Shown: one piece after another, positions 1 through 8,825 of the stretch | Position numbering within the stretch: position 1 is the first letter of the stretch | How the letters are laid out: each line of letters starts with the position of its first letter | DNA from: DASRAJ01 sp035638255 | GTDB taxonomy: Bacteria > Bacteroidota > Bacteroidia > Chitinophagales > UBA10324 | NCBI GenBank assembly: GCA_035638255.1 | Contig: DASRAJ010000172.1 | Location: 1-64,000 of the forward strand | Reading direction: 5' to 3' | Length of the DNA: 64,000 nucleotides | Made by a program: the position numbers and the translations under genes | Notes under the pieces: model-generated | What the model saw: the letters and a program-made list of their open reading frames with translations, nothing else | Told to the model about the DNA's origin: nothing | The model's database searches: none

Positions 1-1
1 G

Positions 2-2623
2 TTTTCAACGCGTGAGCAGGATGCGCGCCGGATGACAGGATTATCAGCGGAAACCATTTGGTCAATGGGTGAGGATAAACGAGGTAACATTTGGGTTTGC
101 ACTACCGGTGGCCTCGATGTGATCACCATCCGTACCGATGCTAAAACCTCTCATCAATACTTTACAATCACGCGTACCAATATCAGAGGCAAATTGTTTG
201 GATTCAGCACCACGAGCACGGGAACCATTTACATAAATATTCAGCAGCCCACCGGCTCAAGCTCGACGTTTCAAGTCGCAGCTCGACATGATTGGGACTT
301 TCATAATATACAACTGGACACCATTACCAGTGCTTCATTTGATTTTAGTTCAGTAAGGGAAGTTCCCGAATGTCCCGGATGGATCTGGTTTATCTTTCCT
401 GATACGGTTAAGAAGCAAACGTGGTTTTTCGGCGACACATCTTTCATCTGTGTTGATGATCGTGATAAGAAGGTTTTGAAAGTTATCAGGGTTAAGGATC
501 GTCCGACTGTTCTTGCCGGTGGCTGTGATATTGATTCAAACGGTCTTTTGCTTTACACGATAGATTATTCTTTGCGGGAATTGAATACTGAAACAGGAGC
601 TATCACCACCATACAGTTTGATGGTTTTAATGACCGGAAATACCGTTCAATTTTTTCTGCTAAGAAGGATCGCAGCGGCACGCTCTGGGTGGCCACCAAT
701 GGATATGGTCTTTTGAAGCACAACTTACGGGCTGAGAAATTTCATCATACAAGCGATGAGACGGTCTTGTACATCGCTCCTGCACCAAACAATTGCGTTT
801 ACATTCCATTCATCCCCTGGTACTGGACTTTTGATCCTCAGAAGGGAGCATTCATTGATTCAATTAACTATCGTGAAGTGCCTTCTTTCGGAAACGGATA
901 CAATGAATATTCTTTCCCCCGTCTTGATGACAGCAAGCACCGGCGCTGGATTGGTTACGCAGAAAAACTGTACTGCTATGATTATGCAACGAAGTCCGGT
1001 GTAGAATACACGCTGCCTGTAACGATGAGAGGCGGCGAAGAGAAGAGTGAATTTCAGCAGCAGATTCTCGAAGATCATTCGGGAATAATCTGGATTGCCA
1101 CAAGAGCCGGATTGTTTCGCTTTGATGAAGACAAACATTCGTGGAAGCAATTCACAAATGTGGAAGGGGACAGAACATCCCTGAGCACTGACATTGTTTT
1201 TAGTCTTTGCCTCGATCCGCGCCAACCGGAAAAATATCTCTGGGTAGGAGCCGATGGCGGCGGTTTAAACCGCATGGATATAACAACAGGAAAATTTATT
1301 TCTTACACCACTCATGACGGTTTACCAAACAATGTGGTCTATGGAGTGTTGGATGATGATGAAGGAAACTTGTGGCTGAGCACCAACATGGGTTTGTCGT
1401 GTTTCGATCCCGAAAAGAAAACTTTCAAAAATTATGAGGAGAAAGACGGGCTTCAGAGCAACGAATTCAATCATCGGGCTTATTGCAAAACTCCGAACGG
1501 ATGGCTTTTCTTCGGAGGAGTAAACGGCTTCAACTATTTCAATCCGAAGGAAATTCGTGACAACACTTTTACTCCGCAGGTACTGATTACCGATGTCAGG
1601 ATCAGGAACAAACCGGTTTCTTTCACCGAGAAAAATTCACCGCTTTCTCTTCCGGTCTATCTCACAAAACATATCACGCTTCCGTATAGCGAGAACATGA
1701 TCTCATTTGATTTTGCTTCGATGGATTTCTCACGCCCGGGGAAAAATTTTTTTCAATATAAGCTCGAAGGTTTCGACAGGGACTGGATTCAGTCAGGACC
1801 AAACCATTCAGCCACTTACACCAACCTCGATCCGGGTACTTACACTTTTCTATTAAAGGGAAGCAACAGCGATGGAATCTGGAATGAGAAGGCAACTTCA
1901 ATGTTGCTTACGATTCTTCCACCGTGGTACATGACGTGGTGGTTTCGCGTTGCAGTCTTGCTTGCTGTTGCCGGAGCACTTTATGCTTTCTATCGCTATC
2001 GGCTTGCACAAGCATTGAAGGTGCAAGGTGTCCGCAATCGCATTGCTCAGGATCTGCATGATGAGATTGGTGCAAACCTTAGCAGTATTTCTATTTTCAG
2101 CCAGGTTGCAAAAGAAACAGACCGGCAATCTCCCGAGCTCGATTCGTGGCTGAGGAAGATCAGCGACTATACTCAATCTTCTCTCGATGCGATCAATGAT
2201 ATTGTGTGGATGATCAATTCGGGCAATGATCGCTTTGAAAATATTATTTCGAGGATGAGAATTATTGCGGCTGAATTATTTGAAGCAAGAAATTGTGATC
2301 TGCAAATGAACTTCGATGAGTCGCTGAGTGAAGTGAAGCTTGGAATGGAAGAGCGCAAGAACTTTTATCTGATCTATAAAGAAGCGATCAACAACATTGC
2401 GAAGTATGCAAATTGTAAAACGGTGAAGATCGAATTGAAATGGGAACAACCTGTTGTTCACCTATTGATAAGTGATGACGGAGAAGGCTTTGATGCGGGG
2501 ACTGTAGAACATGGAAACGGATTGCTCAACATGCAGAAGCGAGCGGAAATTTTGAAAGGAAAATTTTCCATCCATTCTATTCCCGGCAAAGGCACGAGTG
2601 TGGAGTTAGATTTTAATGCATGA
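2..2623 (+). CDS. Propeller-type sensor histidine kinase (5' end outside window)
   Basis: Inner-membrane sensor kinase with a large periplasmic sensor. The reading frame is open to the left edge, so the signal peptide and first propeller blades are missing. Visible parts, numbered from the ATG at 32: repeated Reg_prop blades (GNIWVCT, GIIWIATRAGLF, GNLWLSTNMGL) to about 530, a Y_Y_Y domain about 545-620 (LEGFDRDWIQSG), one membrane helix about 637-657, HisKA_3 with the phospho-acceptor His in LHDEIG (about 675), and HATPase_c with an N-box near NNIAKYA (about 786), ISDDGEGFD (about 814) and GNGLLNM (about 828). It has no receiver domain. The regulator at 3559 on the same strand is the likely partner, with a transposase between them. 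The closest paralogue in the window is 31087-34170: both have PWYMTWWFR, and GMEERKNFYL here matches GMEKRKNFYL there. Ligand unknown. Confidence 0.93.
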   Translation, partial: FSTREQDARRMTGLSAETIWSMGEDKRGNIWVCTTGGLDVITIRTDAKTSHQYFTITRTNIRGKLFGFSTTSTGTIYINIQQPTGSSSTFQVAARHDWDFHNIQLDTITSASFDFSSVREVPECPGWIWFIFPDTVKKQTWFFGDTSFICVDDRDKKVLKVIRVKDRPTVLAGGCDIDSNGLLLYTIDYSLRELNTETGAITTIQFDGFNDRKYRSIFSAKKDRSGTLWVATNGYGLLKHNLRAEKFHHTSDETVLYIAPAPNNCVYIPFIPWYWTFDPQKGAFIDSINYREVPSFGNGYNEYSFPRLDDSKHRRWIGYAEKLYCYDYATKSGVEYTLPVTMRGGEEKSEFQQQILEDHSGIIWIATRAGLFRFDEDKHSWKQFTNVEGDRTSLSTDIVFSLCLDPRQPEKYLWVGADGGGLNRMDITTGKFISYTTHDGLPNNVVYGVLDDDEGNLWLSTNMGLSCFDPEKKTFKNYEEKDGLQSNEFNHRAYCKTPNGWLFFGGVNGFNYFNPKEIRDNTFTPQVLITDVRIRNKPVSFTEKNSPLSLPVYLTKHITLPYSENMISFDFASMDFSRPGKNFFQYKLEGFDRDWIQSGPNHSATYTNLDPGTYTFLLKGSNSDGIWNEKATSMLLTILPPWYMTWWFRVAVLLAVAGALYAFYRYRLAQALKVQGVRNRIAQDLHDEIGANLSSISIFSQVAKETDRQSPELDSWLRKISDYTQSSLDAINDIVWMINSGNDRFENIISRMRIIAAELFEARNCDLQMNFDESLSEVKLGMEERKNFYLIYKEAINNIAKYANCKTVKIELKWEQPVVHLLISDDGEGFDAGTVEHGNGLLNMQKRAEILKGKFSIHSIPGKGTSVELDFNA

Positions 2624-2657
2624 AGACCATTGTTGTCTCATACAAATAGCTTGATAA

Positions 2658-2772
2658 GTCCCGTTAGGGACGATCTTATGGTAGAGGAAAAATGATTGAT
2701 TCAGTTCAGTCCCGTAGGGACTTGCTTATGGTAGAAATGGATAGGAATGATTTTTTTCGTCCCATCGGGACG
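2658..2772. repeat. REP palindromes, left flank of transposase
   Basis: Three short palindromes in a row: GTCCCGTTAGGGAC at 2658-2671, AGTCCCGTAGGGACT at 2708-2722 and CGTCCCATCGGGACG at 2758-2772. The first two are followed by the tail CTTATGGTAGA. Same family as the repeats at 3336-3450, 30279-30393 and 30964-31086. They look like REP sequences, the usual substrate of the adjacent RAYT transposase. Confidence 0.85.
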
Positions 2773-2797
2773 AACGTTTCGGAATCATCAATCACTG

Positions 2798-3259
2798 TCA
2801 ATCATAAAATTCGAAGAGATATTCATTCTTGAAATCAATTTCAAATTTTGCCAGGAGATCAAGGTATTCTTCACGAAAAGTTTTTCGACGATGATGTTGC
2901 TCCTGGTTCATGATGTATTTAATCACCGGATCACGTTGCGAACGTGAATGTGAAAATGCACCATATCCGGATTGCCATTGAAATTTTCCTTTAACAAATT
3001 TATTTTCATTGATCCACAATGAGGATTGTGATTTGATTCTTTGCAATTGATCCGCAACCGTAATGGTCACGGGCAATTCAAAGAATGCATGAACATGGTC
3101 GAGCCATCCACCAACTGCTAAAGGGTATGACCCATCATTTTTAAGGATGATAGAAATAAACTTGTGCAGACGATCCCGAAAATCTTTGGTGATGAAATTC
3201 TGTCGCCCTTTTACGGCAAAGACTGCGTGGATGTTGATTTGTGAATAGGTGTTTGCCAT
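2798..3259 (-). CDS. REP-associated tyrosine transposase (RAYT, Y1_Tnp/IS200-like)
   Basis: 153-residue single-strand DNA transposase of the HUH Y1 class. The HUH motif is DHVHAFF and the catalytic Tyr lies in KYIMNQ. RAYTs are domesticated relatives of IS200/IS605 TnpA that bind and cleave REP hairpins. The start is set at MANTYSQ, because the paralogue at 30416-30877 begins at the same residue; 19 further upstream codons are open but not shared. It lies on the strand opposite to the kinase and regulator on either side and is bracketed by REP palindromes whose tails point in opposite directions. The C-terminal FEIDFKNEYLFEFYD is almost identical to the second copy, so the two are recent duplicates or gene-converted. 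No TnpB or accessory gene is present. Confidence 0.92.
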   Translation of the reverse strand: MANTYSQINIHAVFAVKGRQNFITKDFRDRLHKFISIILKNDGSYPLAVGGWLDHVHAFFELPVTITVADQLQRIKSQSSLWINENKFVKGKFQWQSGYGAFSHSRSQRDPVIKYIMNQEQHHRRKTFREEYLDLLAKFEIDFKNEYLFEFYD

Positions 3260-3335
3260 GATGATGTTGTTGGGTTTGAATTTACAAATGGATTGGTTGG
3301 TTTGCGTTTTAATCATAGCAATGATTGAAAATGTT

Positions 3336-3450
3336 CGTCCCTATGGGACGAAAAAAAACGTTGACATTCTGTTCTACCATAGGTGAATCCCTGCGGGACT
3401 GAAGTGAATTCTATTCTTCTGATCTACCCAAAGAACGTCTCTGCGGAGCT
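3336..3450. repeat. REP palindromes, right flank of transposase
   Basis: CGTCCCTATGGGACG at 3336-3350, then two units in the inverted order compared with the left flank: TCTACCATAG-type tail followed by TCCCTGCGGGA (about 3374-3400), and CTACCCA followed by a decayed palindrome (about 3423-3450). The tails face those of 2658-2722, so the transposase is enclosed by inverted REPs. Confidence 0.8.
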
Positions 3451-3507
3451 TGTGATTCTGATTTGCATTCAAGAAATCAGGATCATGAATAGTTTTGAAA
3501 ATTTCAT

Positions 3508-3554
3508 TCACTAACATTAGTGATACATTCCTGTCACTACCGTTCATACATTTG
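3508..3554 (+). promoter_or_regulatory. Operator palindrome plus -7 element of response regulator 3559
   Basis: Inverted repeat TCACTAACATTAGTGA (3508-3523, arms of 7) is centred 38.5 bp before the last G of TACATTTG (3547-3554), a perfect TAnnTTTG -7 box. The ATG follows after only 4 nt. The same geometry occurs at 30085 and 34362. The position suits an activator site just upstream of the promoter. The transcription start is inferred, not seen. Confidence 0.72.
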
Positions 3555-3558
3555 CCTC

Positions 3559-4200
3559 ATGCAAACAAGAGTTATAGTTTTTGATGACAACCGCGCAAGG
3601 CAGGAAGCGCTCAGAGTGCTGATTGACAAAAGCGGCGACATGATCTGCGCCGGTACGTTCGACAATTGCAACCATGTGCTGCGCGATGTGCAAGCAACTT
3701 CACCCGATGTTGCGCTGATGGATATTGATATGCCGGGAGTAAATGGCATTGAGGGATTGAAACTCATCCGTGAACATGCACCAAAAGTTTTGATCTTAAT
3801 GCAGACGGTATTTGATGACAATGACAAGATTTTCGAAGCAATTCTTTCAGGAGCCAACGGGTATTTTTTAAAGAGGACACCGCCACAGCGACTCATTGAA
3901 GGCATTCGTGATGTGCTTGAAGGAGGCGCACCAATGACCGCCTCTGTCGCTAAACGAGTGATTGATTTTTTTCTTCATCAGTCGTCAGCAAAAGGAACCA
4001 ATCGCCGATTCGACCTCACCCCACGTGAGCATGAAATCTTATCATTGCTGGTGAAAGGAATGAGTTATAAGATGATCGCCGAGGCCACCGGCACCAGTTT
4101 TAATACTGTTAACACACATTGCAAAAACATTTACGCAAAACTTCACGTGCATTCCGCTACTGAAGCTGTAGTGCGGGCTTTGAAGGAAAAAATTGTGTAG
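3559..4200 (+). CDS. NarL/LuxR-family response regulator
   Basis: 213-residue DNA-binding response regulator. Receiver domain about 1-120: acidic pair in VFDDN, phospho-acceptor Asp in LMDIDMPG, switch Thr in LMQTVF, conserved Lys in FLKRTPP. LuxR-type HTH about 145-208 (LTPREHEILSLL, NTVNTHCKNIYAKLHV). The start is the ATG at 3559, giving MQTRVIVFDDN as in the paralogues; an upstream in-frame ATG would add 13 residues across the promoter. The start codon sits 4 nt after the TTTG box, so the mRNA is probably leaderless. Most likely partner: the kinase ending at 2623. The closest paralogue is 29450-30085 (both share LHVHSATEAV and the same operator type). Confidence 0.94.
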   Translation: MQTRVIVFDDNRARQEALRVLIDKSGDMICAGTFDNCNHVLRDVQATSPDVALMDIDMPGVNGIEGLKLIREHAPKVLILMQTVFDDNDKIFEAILSGANGYFLKRTPPQRLIEGIRDVLEGGAPMTASVAKRVIDFFLHQSSAKGTNRRFDLTPREHEILSLLVKGMSYKMIAEATGTSFNTVNTHCKNIYAKLHVHSATEAVVRALKEKIV

Positions 4201-4229
4201 TCGCATCGCGACGACCGTATGATATTTCT

Positions 4230-4308
4230 CGCAAAGGCGCAGAGGCGCAAAGAAGAGAAACAGACAAATTTTCGATGAATTTTTCTTTGCGTCTTTGCGT
4301 CTTTGCGT
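4230..4308. repeat. Imperfect inverted repeat of CGCAAAG/CTTTGCG units
   Basis: Left arm about 4230-4255 (GCAAAGGCGCAGAGGCGCAA), right arm about 4283-4308 (CTTTGCGTCTTTGCG repeated). It forms a long imperfect hairpin between the regulator and the next gene. The interior of the MITE copies at 29118 and 55251 has similar CGCAAAG/CTTTGCG blocks, but no terminal repeat or target duplication is seen here. Confidence 0.6.
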
Positions 4309-4394
4309 GTAAAGGATTTTTGTCCTACACCCTCATGAGATGACCTGCAGATCAATCAGGAAATGTTTATAGCTTTCGAGGAGAAAACTGAACC

Positions 4395-5465
4395 ATGATT
4401 ACAAAACTACTCTCAGGAATTTTGTTTTTGGCAACAACTTTCAGAGCCACATCTCAAACCACCACCTTTGATTACACCGGCGATGTGCAGGTTTATATTG
4501 TTCCCGATGGCGTGTGCAATCTTGAAGTGGATGTACAGGCCGCTGAAGGCTCGAAGGATGGAGGAAGCCTGGGCATTCCCGGAAAAGGTGCACGTGTAAC
4601 CGGAACGCTGCCTGTTGTTCCCGGTCAAACTGTTCTCGTTTATGTCGGGGGAATGGGAACTGATACTTCCGGCGGATTTAATGGTGGAGGGCATGGAGGT
4701 TCTGCGACATTATCGAATGGTCCGGCCGGAGGTGGAGGAGGCGGCGCATCTGATATTCGATTTGATAGTGTGCGAATGATCGTTGCTGGTGGCGGTGGAG
4801 GTTGCGGCGGATACACTGGAACAGCAGGTGGTGACGGTGGATGCACCGCCGGATTTCAGGGTGAAACAGGAGCAGGTCTTGGCGGTGGCGGAGGCACACA
4901 ATTAAATGGCGGCGACGGTGGAACAGGCGCCGGATATTGCGGGTATGCAGGAGCATCCGGCATGTGGAATTTTGGCGGCAAAGGTGGCGATGTTGACTGT
5001 GGTACCGGGTTCGGTGCAGGAGGCGGTGGAGGCGGTGGTTATTACGGAGGCGGAGGCGGTGGTGGTGCGGCATATTTATTTTGCTGTCCCGATTGGTCAG
5101 GGGGAGGCGGGGGAGGAAGCAGCTACACTGATGCTTCAGTTGTTGATGCTGTTTGTACATCCGGATATAAATCGGGGAACGGACAAATCACCATTACCGA
5201 AATTGTTTGTACGGGAATTACCGGTGACTTGCAAATGAGCGTCAGGATCTATCCTGCTCTCTTCAGTGATTTTATTGTGGTAGAAACGTATAGTGTTACA
5301 TCTTCGGAATGGACGATGCTGAATGCCTTCGGCGAGACTATAAACCAGGGAATCATTCTTTCACAAGAATTGAAGATAAATACAAGAGCGCTTTCTACCG
5401 GTGTTTATTTCGTACAAATAAAATCTGCAGACGGAATGACGGTAAGAAAGATTGTGAAGGAATAG
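4395..5465 (+). CDS. Glycine-rich secreted protein with T9SS sorting domain
   Basis: 356 residues. Signal peptide about 1-21 (FLATTFRATSQ), then a glycine-rich domain about 22-275 that opens with a beta-rich segment (TFDYTGDVQVYIVPDG) and continues with many runs of 4-7 Gly (GGGGGGGYYGGGGGGG region). The C-terminal about 75 residues look like a type A T9SS domain (Pro/Leu-rich start, ALSTGVYFVQIKS, ending RKIVKE). Expected to be exported through the outer membrane by type IX secretion and left on the surface or released. The long high-scoring frames on the other strand here are by-products of GGN codons. It lies between a regulator and the next kinase, with no operon link. Function unknown. 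Confidence 0.85.
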   Translation: MITKLLSGILFLATTFRATSQTTTFDYTGDVQVYIVPDGVCNLEVDVQAAEGSKDGGSLGIPGKGARVTGTLPVVPGQTVLVYVGGMGTDTSGGFNGGGHGGSATLSNGPAGGGGGGASDIRFDSVRMIVAGGGGGCGGYTGTAGGDGGCTAGFQGETGAGLGGGGGTQLNGGDGGTGAGYCGYAGASGMWNFGGKGGDVDCGTGFGAGGGGGGGYYGGGGGGGAAYLFCCPDWSGGGGGGSSYTDASVVDAVCTSGYKSGNGQITITEIVCTGITGDLQMSVRIYPALFSDFIVVETYSVTSSEWTMLNAFGETINQGIILSQELKINTRALSTGVYFVQIKSADGMTVRKIVKE

Positions 5466-5510
5466 AATATAAAAACAATTGTGATTGTAATTTTAGTCAC
5501 ATAATATAGC

Positions 5511-5535
5511 GAAGCCGCCCAATTCTGACGGCTTC
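5511..5535 (+). terminator. Hairpin between 4395 gene and kinase 5544
   Basis: GAAGCCG (5511-5517) pairs with CGGCTTC (5529-5535) around an 11-nt loop. There is no T-run after it, and the kinase start follows 8 nt later with AAAGGAAA between. It could be a weak terminator or a 5'-UTR hairpin over the ribosome binding site. Confidence 0.4.
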
Positions 5536-5543
5536 AAAGGAAA

Positions 5544-8500
5544 ATGAACCGCTCTATTTTAAAATCAATCTTGCCGGCACTGTGCTTATGTTATTCAACT
5601 CTCTTTGGATCTGCTCAATGTCCGGATTCTACTGAACTGAATATCACCGCCACACTTTACACCCAGGAAAACGGGCTTACCTCCAACATGCTCGTTGGCA
5701 CTGCAAAAGACAGCACCGGCTACCTTTATTTTTTGGGTGTTGATGGAAAATGGTTGCGCTTCGACGGAGTTGGTTTCCGCGTCATCAGTGACATTAGCCG
5801 TATTCCATTTTACAACTTCTCAGTCGAGACTTTTGGTTCCCGCAATTACACGCTGCAATACATCAGCAACATTATTTACAAAGTAGAAAGCAACAAACAA
5901 AAAATCACGCGTAAATGGGCGCTCAAGGGAGACTCATTAATTTGTTTTAGCGCTAATGAAAACAGGAAGGAAATAATTCGTCTTCCGCAGGAGATTGCCG
6001 GCTCTCCGCAAATAGATTTTTATCCTGCCGGGGAGAATTGCTGGCTCACCACCCACAACAAGGTCTTCTTGTTCAATCTCCAATCAAAAAAATCTCAAAA
6101 CATTCCGGTGAATTCTTCCGGTGAAATCACATTGCTTCTTTCAGAACCTCTCGTTCCATCCCGTTCCGGTGGCTCTCCTTACCTCTTATCACACAACGCC
6201 CTCCTCAAACTGAACCCCGCTGAAAATGCATTTGAAAACTTCTGTACGCTTCCTGATCTGCGCGCAGATAACCTTCAGTACGTCGTCATCATGGATAATT
6301 ATCTCTTTGTTGTACAAACAAACACCGTGATAGATGAAATAGATCTCAGAAGCGGCACTGTAAGTAATCTCGACCTTGCCGCATTTTCAAACATCAAAAA
6401 CTCTTTGGCTCTGAAAATAATTACGATGACAAGCTACCACGAGTATCTGCTTATCGGAACATCCAATGCCGGTCTTTTTATATTCAATCGCTGCAAACGT
6501 TCAATGCAACACTTCCAATACGAAAAGCAGAATTCCGATGCCGCCCTCGCAAACTCCGTTGCATGGCTTGCAGTGCACGATGAGAATGTAATATGGATGC
6601 AGACGGATGCGGGGCTGATAAAACTGGAAGTGAATAACCAATTTATGAAAACGTTCTTGCCTTCGTCTGTTAAGTCCGGTGGAGTGTGCAACAATTGTAA
6701 CAATGTGCGGACGATTTACAACGATGATAACAATGAATTGCTCATCGGTTCTTTTGAGGGTGTTTATACTTTCAATCTTTCTTCCGGGCAATTCGGCAGT
6801 CTTCTTTCTCCGGCTGATAAGCAACCGATCTGGGCAGAGGGTGCTATAGGCGCTATCACCAGTGACGGAAATGGGAACGTTTTTATAGCGAGTTGGGAGA
6901 ATAAAGGAATTCTTCTTCTCAACAAGGAGAAGAAAAAACTAATTAACCTTCTGCCAACCGGCGAGCATCCTGAATTTTCATACAGGAACATGCGCTGCCT
7001 GTTTTATGATTCACATCATGTTCTCTGGTCAGGAACAAACGACGGGTTTTTAAGGATTACAAACCTCGATGAGTTTGAGAAAAATAATTTCAGTGGAAGA
7101 TTAATTGTAACAAATCAATTTCCCGGCAATCGCATTTCGCAGTTTGAAGGTGACTGCTTTACTATTGCTGAAGACACAAAAGAAAATATCTGGATGGGCA
7201 CACGCAATGGATTGTATGTTTACAATTATAAAAGCGACTCCGTCATAAAATATGTTCACGCTGCCGGCAACAACAGTTCGCTTAGTGATAATGATGTTCG
7301 CTCGGTCTATGCTTCAAAAGATGGTGATGTATGGATCGGAACCAGCAGTGGCGGACTCAATCGCTTTGATGCTTCAACAAAAACATTTACTGCGTTCACA
7401 AGAGAAAACGGATTGCCCAACAATTCCATCTACACCATCCTTGAAGACAACAACGGATTTCTTTGGCTGGGCACCAATGCCGGACTTTGCCGACTAAGCT
7501 TAGCCGACTACTCCGTGCGCAACTACACACCGCGTGATGGCATTCAGAATTTTGAATTCAATACCAATGCGGTTTGTAAAACAGCCGATGGAAAGTTTTG
7601 TTTCGGAGGAAGAACAGGATTCAACATCTTCCATCCTGATTCGATGAACGTAACGATCACCCCGCCGCAAGTGGTGATCACCCGTTTCAAAATTTTTGAT
7701 AAAGAATTTCCGATCACTGATTCTGTTTTGCATTTAACACATGATCAGAACTCTTTCACGTTCGACTTCGCCGCGCTCAACTATTACCGCAGCAATGACA
7801 ATCAATATGCGTACATGATGGAAGGTGCGGACAAGAATTGGATTAAGTCAGGCAACAGGCAGTTTACGAGCTATGCGAATTTGCCTCCGGGTCATTACAG
7901 GTTCATGGTTCGTGCTGCGAACTACACAGGAGCATGGAACGATGAAGTCACGACGATGAACTTTGTGATTGCGCCGGCATGGTACAACACCTGGTGGTTC
8001 AGAATTGCAGTTGCACTTTTGATTGCTGCAGGAATTTACGCCCTGTACAGGAATCGTTTGCAACAGATGATGAAACTTCAATCTGTGCGGAACCGAATTG
8101 CAAGCGACCTGCACGATGAAATCGGAAGCACGCTCAGCAGCATTTCCATTTCAAGCACGATCATTCAGAAAAAATTAAACGGCGATGAAGGTGAAGTGAA
8201 AGCATTGCTGAACCAGATCAGCAGCAACACGGACAACATGATGGAAGCCATGAGCGACATTGTATGGACCATCAACACAAAAAATGATCGTTTCGATAAT
8301 GTGATCAACCGGATGCGCGCCTTTGCCATCGAGATCCTCGAACCAAAAAATTGCAGCGTTCATTTTAACGTAGACAAAAATCTGAACAACATCCATCTCG
8401 ACATGGCACAGCGAAAAAATCTCTACCTCATCTTTAAAGAGGCCATCAACAATGCCGCGAAATATTCAGAGTGCAAAAATGTTTGGATTGATATTTCATT

Positions 8501-8699
8501 GGAAGGAAAAAAACTGTTGATGAAAATCAGGGATGATGGAAAGGGATTTCAGGTTCCTGCCGAAATTGGTGAAGAAAAAAGTCTGTCAGGCAATGGAATC
8601 AGGAATATGAAAAAACGAGCTGAAGAGCTGGGAGGGGAAATGATGATTGATTCAGTTCGCGGGGAAGGGACAGCGTTGAATCTTCAGTTTACAATATAA
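5544..8699 (+). CDS. Propeller-type sensor histidine kinase
   Basis: 1051 residues. Signal peptide about 1-25 (LCLCYSTLFGSAQ), periplasmic Reg_prop propellers about 30-740 (NGLTSNMLVGTAKDSTGYLY, ENIWMGTRNGLY, GDVWIGTSSGGLNRF, GFLWLGTNAGLCRL), Y_Y_Y about 735-805 (MEGADKNWIKSGN), membrane helix about 818-838 (WWFRIAVALLIAAGIYAL), HisKA_3 with His in LHDEIGSTLSS (about 855), and HATPase_c with NNAAKYSE (about 968), RDDGKGF (about 996) and GNGIRNM (about 1016). The start ATG is preceded by AAAGGAAA. It is the most divergent of the eight kinases here (IQKKLNGDEGEVKA after the His helix, against SQVAKKEV in the main group). The regulator at 9532 is the likely partner. Confidence 0.95.
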   Translation: MNRSILKSILPALCLCYSTLFGSAQCPDSTELNITATLYTQENGLTSNMLVGTAKDSTGYLYFLGVDGKWLRFDGVGFRVISDISRIPFYNFSVETFGSRNYTLQYISNIIYKVESNKQKITRKWALKGDSLICFSANENRKEIIRLPQEIAGSPQIDFYPAGENCWLTTHNKVFLFNLQSKKSQNIPVNSSGEITLLLSEPLVPSRSGGSPYLLSHNALLKLNPAENAFENFCTLPDLRADNLQYVVIMDNYLFVVQTNTVIDEIDLRSGTVSNLDLAAFSNIKNSLALKIITMTSYHEYLLIGTSNAGLFIFNRCKRSMQHFQYEKQNSDAALANSVAWLAVHDENVIWMQTDAGLIKLEVNNQFMKTFLPSSVKSGGVCNNCNNVRTIYNDDNNELLIGSFEGVYTFNLSSGQFGSLLSPADKQPIWAEGAIGAITSDGNGNVFIASWENKGILLLNKEKKKLINLLPTGEHPEFSYRNMRCLFYDSHHVLWSGTNDGFLRITNLDEFEKNNFSGRLIVTNQFPGNRISQFEGDCFTIAEDTKENIWMGTRNGLYVYNYKSDSVIKYVHAAGNNSSLSDNDVRSVYASKDGDVWIGTSSGGLNRFDASTKTFTAFTRENGLPNNSIYTILEDNNGFLWLGTNAGLCRLSLADYSVRNYTPRDGIQNFEFNTNAVCKTADGKFCFGGRTGFNIFHPDSMNVTITPPQVVITRFKIFDKEFPITDSVLHLTHDQNSFTFDFAALNYYRSNDNQYAYMMEGADKNWIKSGNRQFTSYANLPPGHYRFMVRAANYTGAWNDEVTTMNFVIAPAWYNTWWFRIAVALLIAAGIYALYRNRLQQMMKLQSVRNRIASDLHDEIGSTLSSISISSTIIQKKLNGDEGEVKALLNQISSNTDNMMEAMSDIVWTINTKNDRFDNVINRMRAFAIEILEPKNCSVHFNVDKNLNNIHLDMAQRKNLYLIFKEAINNAAKYSECKNVWIDISLEGKKLLMKIRDDGKGFQVPAEIGEEKSLSGNGIRNMKKRAEELGGEMMIDSVRGEGTALNLQFTI

Positions 8700-8744
8700 A
8701 ATCAATGTGTAATAAACGTCAAGAGAGTGAATAAAGAATTTAAT

Positions 8745-8825
8745 ATGGAATTAATTGAAAACCTGATACAGGCAATGCTTTTGTTAACGGATTCATACAG
8801 ACAAAACACGAAATTTAGAATTTGA
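8745..8825 (+). CDS. Possible 26-residue leader peptide ORF
   Basis: A short ORF (MELIENLIQAMLLLTDSYRQ..) whose TGA (8823-8825) overlaps the TTG start of the next gene (8822-8824). This arrangement would allow translational coupling. No strong ribosome binding site is seen and there is nothing to compare it with. It may be chance. Confidence 0.25.
   Translation: MELIENLIQAMLLLTDSYRQNTKFRI

Noticed and set aside
2658..3450. Repeated short palindromes considered as a CRISPR array
   Set aside because: Spacing is irregular, the units change direction, and they surround a RAYT gene; no cas genes.
4640..5238. Long open frames on the minus strand and in another plus frame within the glycine-rich gene
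   Set aside because: They arise from GGN-rich codons (Pro- and Arg/His-rich shadows) and have no independent start or context.
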